From Enterococcus_D entomosocium (GTDB lineage: Bacteria; Bacillota; Bacilli; Lactobacillales; Enterococcaceae), in the NCBI RefSeq assembly GCF_030441895.1, contig NZ_JARJAS010000012.1: DNA of 64,000 nucleotides; one strand, given 5' to 3'. The position numbers were made by a program, and so were the translations under genes. Shown one piece after another: positions 35,301 through 43,757 of the stretch (its first letter is position 1; each line of letters begins with the position of its first letter). A model generated the notes under the pieces. The model did not search any database. It was given only the letters and a program-made list of their open reading frames with translations, and was not told where the DNA came from.

Positions 35301-36559
35301 GCCCTGCTTGGGATGATGAAGCGAAAGTGACCGTTGAAATTGAAACAGCAGATGGTGAGAAGGAAGAAGTCACTGCGAAAACCGTCGGACATACAGAAGA
35401 AACACCGGGGATCAGTATCTATGGAGAAGAGCCGCAAGGAGGGATTTTTGAGATTCCTCTTGAGGCTCCTTTGGAAGCAGGAACCATCGTCCGAGTCGTC
35501 GCTGTCGAATTAACCAGCGGCGAACTGACAGAAGGTGCCCAACATCAAATACGGACCGAGTCTGTGCAGGTTTTCCCTATTTTGCCGCCAACGCCCGCAG
35601 CTTTTGCTTCCTACGTACTTCTTGAAGAAACAACTGAGATCCATGGCCACACGGAAGACAAAGAGGTTGAGCTAAGTGCTGCACATAATGGTGACTGGTT
35701 TGATACAGAGGCGGTGGTTATCGATGAAGATGGAACATTTACGATTGATGTAAGTGATCGGCAGTTAAAAGCGGGGGATGAGATCCAAGTCTTTCTGAAA
35801 GATTCTGCTGGTTCGGCAAAAGAAGCTGGAGTGATCAATCCGCCGACAACGAATGACGAACACGGCAATCAGAATCCAGCCTCAGAAGTTGTTTTTCGGG
35901 ACGCTGTGTTTCCCGCTGCAACTACCCTGCGAATCGCCCAGACTGGACCACTGCCACCGGTTGATCCATTAGAACCGGATGTAGAAGTGAATCCAGAAAA
36001 TCCGTCGGTCATTCCTGAGAACCAAGGGTTGCTCAGTCTTGATTTTGTTTCCCAGTTCCGATTTGGTCAGGTGCCGATCCGCAGTGCCAAAGGAACGTAT
36101 CACGCACTGCCTCAGCATATGAATCTTGCCGAAGGGGCAACCGAAACTAAGGAACGTCCGAATTATGTGCAAATCACGGATCAGCGTAACGATGCAGAAG
36201 AGACGAGTTGGCGTTTATCGGCGACTCTTGATTCGCAGGGCTTCCAAAATGAAGACAATAAGTCCTTGATCGGTGCTCAAATCAGCTTAGCCAATCAACG
36301 GCTTATGACGACCTCAGCAAATTCCAATGCCAGTATGCCAGAGCTTTCCACGGTGAATGATAGTGTAACTTTGACGCCAGGTGAAGCGCAGCCTCTACTA
36401 ACTGGCGACAGTCAGAGTACGGGAACATGGGTCTATCGTTTTGGTGATCAAGAGACGGCAGCCACCAGTGTCGCCTTGGAAGTGCCTGCTGGTGCAAATC
36501 CCAAGTTGGGATGGTACCGTGCAACGATTGAATGGTCGTTAAGTAGTGTGCCAGAGTGA
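32336..36559 (+). CDS. Very large beta-helix surface protein with C-terminal WxL domain (CscC-like), cluster B
   Basis: 1407 aa. The ATG at 32336 follows AAAGGAG; the open frame extends upstream into cscA but without a start of similar quality. N-terminal signal segment (WIRLLLVFMGLRLMSIPLIVVFAE). An acidic Glu/Ser/Asp-rich linker follows (about residues 155-200), then a long beta-helix-like region of short repeats, including a tandem 122-residue duplication (see repeat). Two Ig-like/Big-like segments come next (about 980-1190), then a WxL domain from about residue 1220 with W1292 (SWRLSATL) and W1400 (IEWSLSSV). About 400 residues longer than the cluster A counterpart. Last gene of cluster B. 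Confidence 0.9.
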   Translation: MKKQNLKYWIRLLLVFMGLRLMSIPLIVVFAETEPPYLAQPLADEGVLGEFATGTSEPEGTVQFKEPKFAGTVGQPLTIDLVSDQAVAEIFLELPAEVKLMTDVLAPGQTAVKQSDQGWQIKASQARQTFSVLIVAELPGSFVIASAGSEAIVEIAAAETDTEETPKDLENESLESQETDSDPAEKVADIERPQEESAVQAASEIVPSAFDGGTAYVTTMAEFISALQDPAVSILSLQADLVQSTSSIMTINRPIMIQGNGHALTLNNNSAYFQLLTVNEETIFRIENLTYQKTGTTALIQTTNALSKNWVVELEEVEEASENRSPFILAREAKVHFTGGINRFEAMTMASDTLFNLKEVEVGNQAQVIINKPNMWIFYTAPDIQDPRLLIDEGAQVSITTRLGDANTIDLRGDNGQMELNHGARLTIRSPGTTAAPTNGNNNAVILSGRNPRFIAAENSVFSIEVTERKRGLVLTGEQPELTIQSGANVTINTMNASAILLNGFFPSATIAGDETQVRVNNETAADANAIELVGDNSNFYLSDGGTLIVESQGAATAMSEEQNIALFMKGADPTMVVGDAALLQIETTQRRRGVFLTGENPKLTIQNGSKVRLTAENANALRVNGKNADVTISGEETHVRIFSEIAAAEGAASFVLSTPSNAAEAGALTLSESAVLEVESITASAINITSLNFTFKVKSNGQLIASSHEADGDHAVIRFLYFGLVTFHVTDGGIVKVRKIGGSAPLIRIPSGGNSFEITEGGIVDLYNPGNGNAHDGNVAGGNQGIFYARGIHDNGTENNFSIVGVDSKFMCVADSGPGIDMHTYFNSTIYVEQGYFQVEGWTSSPNGGVFRSGKLSVFLNDPVFFDFRNERLDGGNIFSVSNLSTLTATNSDLAVWKNGSNLLGDPDLNFPPLDFAFSGADFGTLGLTNKPEILNTETFGNQGLTAYSRVSSNNARWAIVDELRVPTNADKKIHGRVSLPVGFDGTRPAWDDEAKVTVEIETADGEKEEVTAKTVGHTEETPGISIYGEEPQGGIFEIPLEAPLEAGTIVRVVAVELTSGELTEGAQHQIRTESVQVFPILPPTPAAFASYVLLEETTEIHGHTEDKEVELSAAHNGDWFDTEAVVIDEDGTFTIDVSDRQLKAGDEIQVFLKDSAGSAKEAGVINPPTTNDEHGNQNPASEVVFRDAVFPAATTLRIAQTGPLPPVDPLEPDVEVNPENPSVIPENQGLLSLDFVSQFRFGQVPIRSAKGTYHALPQHMNLAEGATETKERPNYVQITDQRNDAEETSWRLSATLDSQGFQNEDNKSLIGAQISLANQRLMTTSANSNASMPELSTVNDSVTLTPGEAQPLLTGDSQSTGTWVYRFGDQETAATSVALEVPAGANPKLGWYRATIEWSLSSVPE
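33665..34396 (+). repeat. Tandem internal duplication, two copies of 366 bp (122 aa)
   Basis: The copies start at GCC 33665 and GCA 34031. Aligned blocks: RKRGLVLTGEQPELTIQSGA with RRRGVFLTGENPKLTIQNGS, and ATIAGDETQVRV with VTISGEETHVRI, at exactly 366 bp offset. Divergence shows it is an old duplication. Confidence 0.85.
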
Positions 36560-36594
36560 AGAAAGAATACTAGTCGGCAATAAGAAACGAATGG

Positions 36595-36634
36595 AAAAGA
36601 CGTGTGCGGCGTTCAAGTGCCGCACACGTCTTTT
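36595..36634. terminator. Bidirectional terminator between cluster B and regulator
   Basis: A perfect 16-bp stem (36595-36610 with 36619-36634) has AAAA and TTTT ends. It abuts the stop codon of the convergent Mga-like gene. Confidence 0.9.
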
Positions 36635-38133
36635 CAATTATAAAAGGTGCTTTTTTCGATGTTTCGCAACGCAAAATTATGGATGATTTTTGGGTTGATG
36701 ATTTTCAAGAAATTGTTCCAATCATCTGCATCTGGGATCGATTTTATTAGGAGGCATTCAACATCCAGAATATACTCTTCCAAATACTCTGCGTAATTCG
36801 TCACGACTAGATCAATCTTGTTTCGTTCCACATAATCCAAAGAAAACTCACTGGAATCAGGAAATTGTAAAACATGATATCGACCAAAATATTTTACAGC
36901 AAAAGCATTGATGTGAAGGCAAATATGCGCATCCCCTTCTAAAAGAAAGGCGATTCGGCGTGGGTTGCCCCAGTATTTTTCTTTTAATCCTTCAAAGTAC
37001 AAAGTGAAGCGGGCACTGATTGCTGGCAGAGCAGTTGCTTCAAAGAGAGGCTGTCTAAAAAGAAACCGTGTATTTTCCTCATACTCTTTAGGGTATTGTG
37101 TTTGTGCGTAATTGGAAATTTCTTCCATGCTTTGATTGTAGGTAGGGGAAATCAGCTGCTTAATTTTTTCTGTTATAAAGAAAGAATGGAGAAAAACAAA
37201 CTCTCGGGACTGATCATGATCGGAAATCTGATGGATCTGGCAAAAATTGGCAGTCAGTTCTTTTAGCTCAGGCCAATGGTCAAAGCGGTTAACAAATGAT
37301 ATTTCCCTGAGATAGTTGTTTATCCCACGGTTACTTGCTAGTAGAGCGAAAAGGTAGACCAGCTCCTCTGACGGTAAAGACAAGGAAAAAGCCGTTTGGA
37401 GTCGTTGATTGAGGGGCTGGATTTCTTGGAAGAGTTCATCTGCCAAGACGATCTTTTTTAATTGTTCGGAGACAACGACAGTTTCTCCCGCTTGATGACG
37501 CTCAAGGATAATATACAACCAATAACTGATATACCAAAATGAAGCTGTATTATTGGTTTTGCCGCGTATATTGCGAAAAAAATCTAAGACGATATTTTGC
37601 ACAGCAATGGTTGGACGTACCGTATGAGGCGTAGCATCCGACTCATAATAAAAGGCATGGAAAAATTTGCGAATATCCGCTTCTGATCCGATCAGACGGA
37701 AATTCTTATGATCAACAGATAACTGAAAGGGCTTCAGGGCTTTTTCAAAAAGTGTCAAATAGCGTAAAAGGGAACTCTCAGAAAGATAAAAATAGTCTGC
37801 CCATTCGGAAACTGTCCGATATTCTCCCTTAAACAGATGCTCAAGAATAACGAATAATGGTTCATTCTGAAGGAGCGCTCGTTTTCGTTCAAGATATTCC
37901 TTCGGTAGTAATTCGTGAAGAGAATAGCCATTCGACGTGGATTCGATCATTAAAGTACTTCCAAAGTAGCTCCGTAGCCCCTCCATATCATAAATGATCG
38001 TGCGCCGCGAACTCTGGACAGCTTTTGATAACTCACGATTCGAAAGGGTCTTATGCCGTTCCAAGAGATTCAATAGTTTCAACCAACGAATGGTGGTAGT
38101 AGAAGTAATAAACGTCATCTGAAAATTTTTCAT
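36634..38133 (-). CDS. Mga-like transcriptional regulator convergent with WxL cluster B
   Basis: 499 aa. The ATG at 38133 (MKNFQMTFITS) follows GGGAG by 9 nt and matches the N-terminus of the left-edge regulator; an in-frame ATG 15 nt upstream is less likely. It has a helix-turn-helix (NRELSKAVQSSRRTIIYDME), a second one (WADYFYLSESSLLRYLTLFE), the motif IRKFFHAFYYESDATPHTVRP and an EIIB-like C-terminal part (RRIAFLLEGDAHICLHINAF). Intact, so it could stand in for the frameshifted regulator at 28234 in controlling cluster B; that is inference. Confidence 0.9.
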   Translation of the reverse strand: MKNFQMTFITSTTTIRWLKLLNLLERHKTLSNRELSKAVQSSRRTIIYDMEGLRSYFGSTLMIESTSNGYSLHELLPKEYLERKRALLQNEPLFVILEHLFKGEYRTVSEWADYFYLSESSLLRYLTLFEKALKPFQLSVDHKNFRLIGSEADIRKFFHAFYYESDATPHTVRPTIAVQNIVLDFFRNIRGKTNNTASFWYISYWLYIILERHQAGETVVVSEQLKKIVLADELFQEIQPLNQRLQTAFSLSLPSEELVYLFALLASNRGINNYLREISFVNRFDHWPELKELTANFCQIHQISDHDQSREFVFLHSFFITEKIKQLISPTYNQSMEEISNYAQTQYPKEYEENTRFLFRQPLFEATALPAISARFTLYFEGLKEKYWGNPRRIAFLLEGDAHICLHINAFAVKYFGRYHVLQFPDSSEFSLDYVERNKIDLVVTNYAEYLEEYILDVECLLIKSIPDADDWNNFLKIINPKIIHNFALRNIEKSTFYN

Positions 38134-38291
38134 TCGTAACACTCCCATATGGTCTGTTTGGTGGATCGTCTCTCACGTCTGATTATGGAATATGGATACT
38201 GGCAAGGCAAGGGAAAGGTTTTTAGATTCAAATTATCGAAATGGGCGCAGAGTATAAGGAGAATTTCACCAATTCAACTTTGCTTTCCCTA

Positions 38292-38318
38292 GCTTTCATT
38301 GTATATTTAGGTGAAAGC
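38292..38318. promoter_or_regulatory. Promoter with inverted repeat upstream of rpiR-type gene
   Basis: GCTTTCA at 38292-38298 and TGAAAGC at 38312-38318 flank TATATT (38302-38307), a likely -10 box. This is a candidate autoregulatory operator. Confidence 0.5.
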
Positions 38319-38338
38319 GTATTTAGGAGGTAGCACGA

Positions 38339-39139
38339 ATGGAAAATAAAGGAACCTCAGTCAGAAGTCTTTTGTTGCGCTATTTAAATAATCAGAAAAA
38401 ACAAGACAATAATTACTTTATTGCACAGGCGATTCTAAGAAGTTTTTCGAAAATCCCTAAGATGACCATTTATGAACTCGCAGAAGAATGCTTTGTGTCG
38501 ACTGCAGCGATTTCGCGATTCATTCGAATTTTGGCTTTTTCATCTTATACGGAATTCAAACAAGCGGTTGAAAAAGAGATCGATATCGTCAGCGATTATT
38601 CCAAAAAAGTGATCCAGCCCGTGGAACAAAGGGAGGAATTTCTGGACGAATTCACCTCAAATCTTTTGATCAATTTGAGGTACGCCAAAGAACATCTCTC
38701 GATTTCAGAACTTGAAACAGTGGTCTCTACGATCCATGAAACAGAAAACGTTGCTGTGTTTGGCTTAGAATTTGCTGCTTTTATGGGACAGCATTTGCAA
38801 AGCAAATTAGCAAGCATGGATAAAATTATTCGGATTGGTTTTACAGTGGAAGAGCAATTAAAAATTGTGGAAGAAAGCTCGCCAGATAGCTTGGTTTTGA
38901 TTTTTTCGATGGAGGGTGGTTTCTTTTACTTTAGTGAAAAAGTGATTGCAGCATTGAAGAAAAAGGGAATCAAAATTATCGTCTTTACGTTTAAGCATTC
39001 TCCAATCATTGAGCGAAGTGCAGACCAAATTATCCTCTGTGGAGAGATCAACGAAAACACCGAAGGACGGATTGCTATTCTATACACGATGGAGTTACTG
39101 ATTTATATGTATATGAAAAAGTTCTATTTGCCTCAATAG
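38339..39139 (+). CDS. RpiR/MurR-family sugar-phosphate-responsive regulator
   Basis: 266 aa. AGGAGG precedes the ATG. The N-terminal helix-turn-helix (MTIYELAEECFVSTAAISRFIRIL) is followed by a SIS sugar-phosphate isomerase-type domain (about residues 120-250; VAVFGLEFAAFMGQHLQSKL, VLIFSMEGGFFYF, IIVFTFKHSPIIERSADQII). Such regulators bind a phosphosugar and control catabolic genes. It precedes the GH1/PTS/GH3/GH2 genes on the same strand, with its own terminator in between, so it is the probable local regulator. Confidence 0.92.
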   Translation: MENKGTSVRSLLLRYLNNQKKQDNNYFIAQAILRSFSKIPKMTIYELAEECFVSTAAISRFIRILAFSSYTEFKQAVEKEIDIVSDYSKKVIQPVEQREEFLDEFTSNLLINLRYAKEHLSISELETVVSTIHETENVAVFGLEFAAFMGQHLQSKLASMDKIIRIGFTVEEQLKIVEESSPDSLVLIFSMEGGFFYFSEKVIAALKKKGIKIIVFTFKHSPIIERSADQIILCGEINENTEGRIAILYTMELLIYMYMKKFYLPQ

Positions 39140-39151
39140 TTTCATATTTTG

Positions 39152-39189
39152 AAACAAGACCTTTGGATTTGAAACCAGAGGTCTTGTTT
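39152..39189 (+). terminator. Terminator after the RpiR-type regulator
   Basis: AAACAAGACCT at 39153-39163 pairs with AGGTCTTGTTT at 39179-39189, followed by TGTTG. Confidence 0.75.
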
Positions 39190-39252
39190 TGTTGTCGTTA
39201 GAATTAATCCCGGATGGTATCGTTTTCTTATAAGGGAAAGGTGGAAGGAACA

Positions 39253-40623
39253 ATGGTTAAAAAAGATTTTTATTGGGGGGCATCAACTTCAGCATTTCAA
39301 GTAGAAGGAGGCTTTGGTGAAGGTGGAAAAGGGATTGCAACAACAGATGTGCGTCACGTACCGGAGGGAATTGCAGATTCGAAGATCGCGTCCGATCACT
39401 ATCATCATCTAAGCGAAGACATTGAATTAATGGCAGACTTAGGGATCGATCTCTATCGTTTTTCGTTCAATTGGACACGTGTCATGGGTGATGGTGATCA
39501 GCCGAATCAAGAAGGCATCGATTTTTATAATCGTTTGATTGATGGGTGTCTTGAAAAAGGAATCACACCTTTTCCTACCCTCTATCATTTTGAAATGCCG
39601 CAAGCATTGGTAACCAAATTTGGCGGATGGAAATCAAGAAAATGTATTGATTACTTTGTTGCTTATGCAAAAGTTTGCTTTCAGCATTTCGGTGATCGAG
39701 TCAAGTTGTGGGGAACGATCAACGAGCAATTGATCGTCACAGCAGCTTCTGATTTAAATGGCAATCACGAAACGGATGCAGATGAAAAAATGAAGCAGAT
39801 GTATCAAATGAGTTACAATATGTCGCTAGCTGAGAAAAAGACAATTCAAGTTTTTCGAAAAATCGTAAGAGATGGGAAAATTGGACCGGTGTGCTCTATG
39901 CAAGTTGTTTATCCTGAAACACCTTCGCCAAGGAACATCTTAGCAGCTAAGAACGCCGAAGACTTTTTACAAAATTGTTTTCTCGACATGTCAGTATTCG
40001 GCGAGTACCCGAAAAGCTACTGCAATTATTTGAATGAGAAAGGTTGGTATCCAGAAACGGAACCAGCTGATCAAGAAATTTTGAAGAAGAATAAACCAGA
40101 TCTTATAGGGATAAACTATTACTGTAGTACCTGTATACGTGCCGTTGAACCGGGAGAAGATACAAGCAAACTACCACCATTTTATCGAAATGAGCGATTT
40201 ACCTTAGGGAACAATCCTTATTTAACGAAGACGAAATGGATGGAATTTGGTATTGACCCTGAAGGATTATATATAGGTATGCGGTCGATTTATGAAAAAT
40301 ACCATTTACCAATGATGGTGACTGAAAACGGTTTAGCGTATTCTGATCGTATTGAAGATGGGCAAATTCACGATGTCTATCGTATTGATTACTTGGAACA
40401 GCATATTAAGCAATGTGAGCGTTTTATGGAGGAAGGATATCCTTTATTGGGTTATAGTCCTTGGTCACTACTTGATCTGGTTAGTTCACACCAAGGGTTT
40501 AAAAAGCGATATGGTTTGATTTTTGTTGATCGCACAGATGAAGATCCAAAAGAATGTCGACGAATTCCCAAAGACAGTTACTATTGGTACCAAAATAAAA
40601 TAAAAAACACTAAAAAGGGGTAA
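39253..40623 (+). CDS. GH1 6-phospho-beta-glycosidase
   Basis: 456 aa. The ATG at 39253 follows GGAAGGAACA; the first residues MVKKDFYWGASTSAFQVEG are the classical GH1 N-terminus. Acid/base Glu158 in GTINEQ and nucleophile Glu358 in VTENGLAY. The KKRYGLIFVD segment near the C-terminus keeps the Lys and Tyr that bind the substrate phosphate in 6-phospho enzymes. It hydrolyses a phosphorylated beta-glycoside delivered by a PTS. It lies 5 bp before the EIIC gene. A weak cre-like sequence (about 39215-39228) precedes it. Confidence 0.9.
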   Translation: MVKKDFYWGASTSAFQVEGGFGEGGKGIATTDVRHVPEGIADSKIASDHYHHLSEDIELMADLGIDLYRFSFNWTRVMGDGDQPNQEGIDFYNRLIDGCLEKGITPFPTLYHFEMPQALVTKFGGWKSRKCIDYFVAYAKVCFQHFGDRVKLWGTINEQLIVTAASDLNGNHETDADEKMKQMYQMSYNMSLAEKKTIQVFRKIVRDGKIGPVCSMQVVYPETPSPRNILAAKNAEDFLQNCFLDMSVFGEYPKSYCNYLNEKGWYPETEPADQEILKKNKPDLIGINYYCSTCIRAVEPGEDTSKLPPFYRNERFTLGNNPYLTKTKWMEFGIDPEGLYIGMRSIYEKYHLPMMVTENGLAYSDRIEDGQIHDVYRIDYLEQHIKQCERFMEEGYPLLGYSPWSLLDLVSSHQGFKKRYGLIFVDRTDEDPKECRRIPKDSYYWYQNKIKNTKKG

Positions 40624-40628
40624 GAAAA

Positions 40629-41918
40629 ATGAATGCATTTATCCACTTTATGGAAAAAAGATTTATTCCCGTTGCGAATAAAATTTCTTCGAATCGCTAT
40701 TTAAAAAGTGTGAGTACAGGTTCGATGTCATTACTAGGCGTTATTATGTTAGGTGCCATCTTTACAGTTATTTCTAGTTTAAGCTGGGAACCGTATCAAA
40801 ACTTTCTATCAGTGACCAACATTGGGACAGTAATGAATTATATTCCAGCTTACACAATTGATTTATTAGGTTTGTATATGGCATTTAGTATTGCCTACTG
40901 TGGAGCAGGAATATTCGGGATCAAAGAACAAGCCTTGGGGACGGGGTTCATCTCATTGGTATGTTTCCTGTTATTAACGCCACTCACTGAAAATCCCGAA
41001 GCAAGAGCTTCATTTTTAAGTACCAATTATTTAGGCGCGCGCGGGGTCTTCGTGGCAATTTTCGTTTCACTGATCACGATTCAACTGATGAAATTGTTTG
41101 TGGAAAAAAATATTACGATCAAAATGCCCGATGGGGTGCCAGAAATGGTGACCAAGTCATTTACTTCTTTAATTCCAGCAGTTGTGATTGCGTCACTTTT
41201 TGGAATTGTTAAATTTGGTTTTAGCGTAACTAGTTATAATTCAGCGACAGATTTTGTTTATACATTGCTTCAAGAACCATTGCAGCGATTGACGGGTTCC
41301 TTAACTACCTTTTTGATTCTTATTTTGATCTCGAATCTCTTATGGTTTTTCGGGATTCATGGTTCAATGACCGTATTGCCGATTCTCATGCCGATTTTCT
41401 TGGGTTATCTTGCAGACAATAGTGCTGCTGTGGCGGCGGGAGAAGCAGTCCCTCATGCCATTAATTTTGGGTTATACGATTTGGCATGTTTAGGGGGGAG
41501 CGGTGCAACGATTGGTTTAGTGACTGACATGTTTTTATTTTCCAAGAGTAAGCGCTACAAATCATTTTCAAAAATCGTATTTCCAAGCGGTCTTTTTGGT
41601 GTAAATGAACCAGTTGTCTTTGGAATGCCGGTGATGTTGAATGTGATGCTTTTGATTCCGTTCTTATTGACGCCATTAGTGATCACTTCTCTTGGGTACG
41701 CATTGATTTCTATGGGAATCATTACCGCACCGATTGGCATCCTAGGGGCGGGCTCGTTACCTCCGCTGATCCACGGCATCGTTCAAGGGAGTCTCTCTTT
41801 TGGTATCTATCAACTATTTGCAGTTGCTATTTCTATGGCTATCTATTACCCGTTCTTTAAAACCTTAGATAATCAAGCAGTTCAAGAAGAACGTTTAGCA
41901 CAAGAACAAGCTGGATAA
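40629..41918 (+). CDS. PTS EIIC permease, lactose/cellobiose (Lac) family
   Basis: 429 aa, multi-spanning. Family motifs are the FGIHGSMTVLPIL segment and the conserved glutamate loop GVNEPVVFGMPVMLN. It transports and passes a phosphoryl group to a beta-glycoside or disaccharide. The gene for the matching EIIB and EIIA is not in the cluster, so those subunits must come from elsewhere. Directly downstream of the GH1 gene. Confidence 0.92.
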   Translation: MNAFIHFMEKRFIPVANKISSNRYLKSVSTGSMSLLGVIMLGAIFTVISSLSWEPYQNFLSVTNIGTVMNYIPAYTIDLLGLYMAFSIAYCGAGIFGIKEQALGTGFISLVCFLLLTPLTENPEARASFLSTNYLGARGVFVAIFVSLITIQLMKLFVEKNITIKMPDGVPEMVTKSFTSLIPAVVIASLFGIVKFGFSVTSYNSATDFVYTLLQEPLQRLTGSLTTFLILILISNLLWFFGIHGSMTVLPILMPIFLGYLADNSAAVAAGEAVPHAINFGLYDLACLGGSGATIGLVTDMFLFSKSKRYKSFSKIVFPSGLFGVNEPVVFGMPVMLNVMLLIPFLLTPLVITSLGYALISMGIITAPIGILGAGSLPPLIHGIVQGSLSFGIYQLFAVAISMAIYYPFFKTLDNQAVQEERLAQEQAG

Positions 41919-41959
41919 GAAACTCGCACAGGATTTACAGTTAACTATAATAACAACAA

Positions 41960-41993
41960 ACGAGCGCAAGAGTGAAGTGATTCTTGCGCTCGT
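41960..41993 (+). other. Strong hairpin without T-run between EIIC and GH3 genes
   Basis: ACGAGCGCAAGA at 41960-41971 pairs perfectly with TCTTGCGCTCGT at 41982-41993. The following CGTCTGTG is not a T-run. It may be a processing or stability element rather than a terminator. Confidence 0.6.
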
Positions 41994-42026
41994 CGTCTGT
42001 GAAACTATCGATTGGAGGACAACTCA

Positions 42027-43733
42027 GTGAGAGAGACAAGAGAAACACTTTTCAAATTTACAGAGACAAGAAAACGACAAATTAAGAAGATCGTAGAAAA
42101 CATGTCAGTTATGGAAAAAATTGGTCAGCTTTTTTTCGTGATTGGACAATCAGGTTCTGTAAAGGAATTGACGGCTTTTATTAAGAAATACCAACCGGGA
42201 GGAATGATGTATCGCCCCGACAATGCTGAAAAATTGAAGGATCAGTTAATAGCAGTCCAAGATGCTAGCACAATACCGTTATTTCTTTCAGCAAATTTAG
42301 AGTCAGGTGGGAATGGTATTCTTACGGAAGGGACATGGGTCGGTAATCCTATGCAGATCGCCGCTACAGATTGCACCGAAAATGCCTATTACTTAGGAAA
42401 AATTGCTGGGCTGGAAGCGGCTCGAATTGGTATTAATATGGCTTTTTCACCGATTGTCGATATTGATTATAACTTCAAGAACCCAATCACGAATACTCGC
42501 ACATTTGGAAGTGATCAAAAACGAATTATTCGCATGGCTCAAGCGCAGATAGACGGTTTTTCTGAGAGTAACATCATTCCAGTGATCAAGCATTTTCCTG
42601 GGGATGGTGTTGATGAAAGGGATCAACATTTACTGAGTTCGATCAATTCACTCTCCGCGAATGAGTGGATGGAATCGTATGGGACTATTTATCGCCAGTT
42701 TATTGAAAAAAACGTCAGCTGTATCATGGTGGGACACATTTATCAGTCTGCGTGGGAGCGAAAACTTTCACCAACTATCAGAGAAACCGAATTGATGCCT
42801 GCTTCTTGCTCGAAACTTCTAGTTAACGGGTTACTAAGAGATACACTGGGCTTCAATGGTTTGGCTATCACTGATGCAACACCAATGGTCGGTTACACGA
42901 CGATCATGCCTCATAGAGAGCGACTCGTTGCTTCAATCAATGCAGGAATCGATATGTTGCTTTTTAATAAAAATATTGATGAAGATTATGAAGTGATCGC
43001 ATCTGCTGTAAAAGAGGGAAGCATTCGTATGGAACGTTTGGATGAAGCAGTCGCACGAATTTTAGCAGTCAAGATGTACCATGGTTTATTTACTGAAGTA
43101 AGGGAAGAGACAGTCAATAGTACTCCTAAAAGTGTCATCGATCGTACTGAATATCAGTGGGTAACGAAAAAAATTGCTGATGAGTCGATTACATTGGTCA
43201 AAGACAGAGAAAAACACTTACCACTCACCCCAAAACGATACCCTCGAATCCGTCTCGTTATTTTGGGTGATTCTGACGACGGTGGATTTAAAGAGGGAGG
43301 ACGAGTGGGTCCGCTTTTTAAAGCTGGATTAGAAGCTGCTGGATTTGAAGTCAACCTTTTCGATAATCAACAATTGGATTTCCAAGAGGTTTTCGAGGCA
43401 GGGGTTGAGGATCTTAGAAATAAATTTGATTTGGCATTGTATGTTGCTAATGTTGAGACCGCCAGCAATCAGACAACAGTTCGTTTGGATTGGAATCATT
43501 TGATGGCCGCAAATGCTCCCTGGTATGAAAAGGATCTCCCTACCATTTTTGTTTCTACTGCCAATCCCTATCACTTATTTGACATCCCTTATGTTTCAAC
43601 TTTTATCAATGCGTATACAGGAAATCCAGAAACAGTGGAGGCTGTAATCCAGAAATTGCTAGGGAAAGAACCGTTTAAAGGTAAGAGCCCGATCGATCCA
43701 TTTTGTGGGGACTTTTTAGCTAGAGCAAAATAA
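42027..43733 (+). CDS. GH3 glycosidase, beta-N-acetylhexosaminidase-like
   Basis: 568 aa from a GTG at 42027 (GGAGG 8 nt upstream; the TTG at 42012 is too close to it). No signal peptide, so intracellular. GH3 barrel motifs: VIKHFPGDGVDERDQHL, resembling the NagZ-type KHFPG...D-H segment, and GFNGLAITDATPMVGY, which should contain the catalytic Asp. A second Rossmann-like domain follows (about residues 400-560). Substrate could be a beta-N-acetylglucosaminide or beta-glucoside; the KHFPGDG segment favours the former. Confidence 0.87.
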   Translation: MRETRETLFKFTETRKRQIKKIVENMSVMEKIGQLFFVIGQSGSVKELTAFIKKYQPGGMMYRPDNAEKLKDQLIAVQDASTIPLFLSANLESGGNGILTEGTWVGNPMQIAATDCTENAYYLGKIAGLEAARIGINMAFSPIVDIDYNFKNPITNTRTFGSDQKRIIRMAQAQIDGFSESNIIPVIKHFPGDGVDERDQHLLSSINSLSANEWMESYGTIYRQFIEKNVSCIMVGHIYQSAWERKLSPTIRETELMPASCSKLLVNGLLRDTLGFNGLAITDATPMVGYTTIMPHRERLVASINAGIDMLLFNKNIDEDYEVIASAVKEGSIRMERLDEAVARILAVKMYHGLFTEVREETVNSTPKSVIDRTEYQWVTKKIADESITLVKDREKHLPLTPKRYPRIRLVILGDSDDGGFKEGGRVGPLFKAGLEAAGFEVNLFDNQQLDFQEVFEAGVEDLRNKFDLALYVANVETASNQTTVRLDWNHLMAANAPWYEKDLPTIFVSTANPYHLFDIPYVSTFINAYTGNPETVEAVIQKLLGKEPFKGKSPIDPFCGDFLARAK

Positions 43734-43757
43734 CTTTTATAAGAAGGAGGAGAAAAA

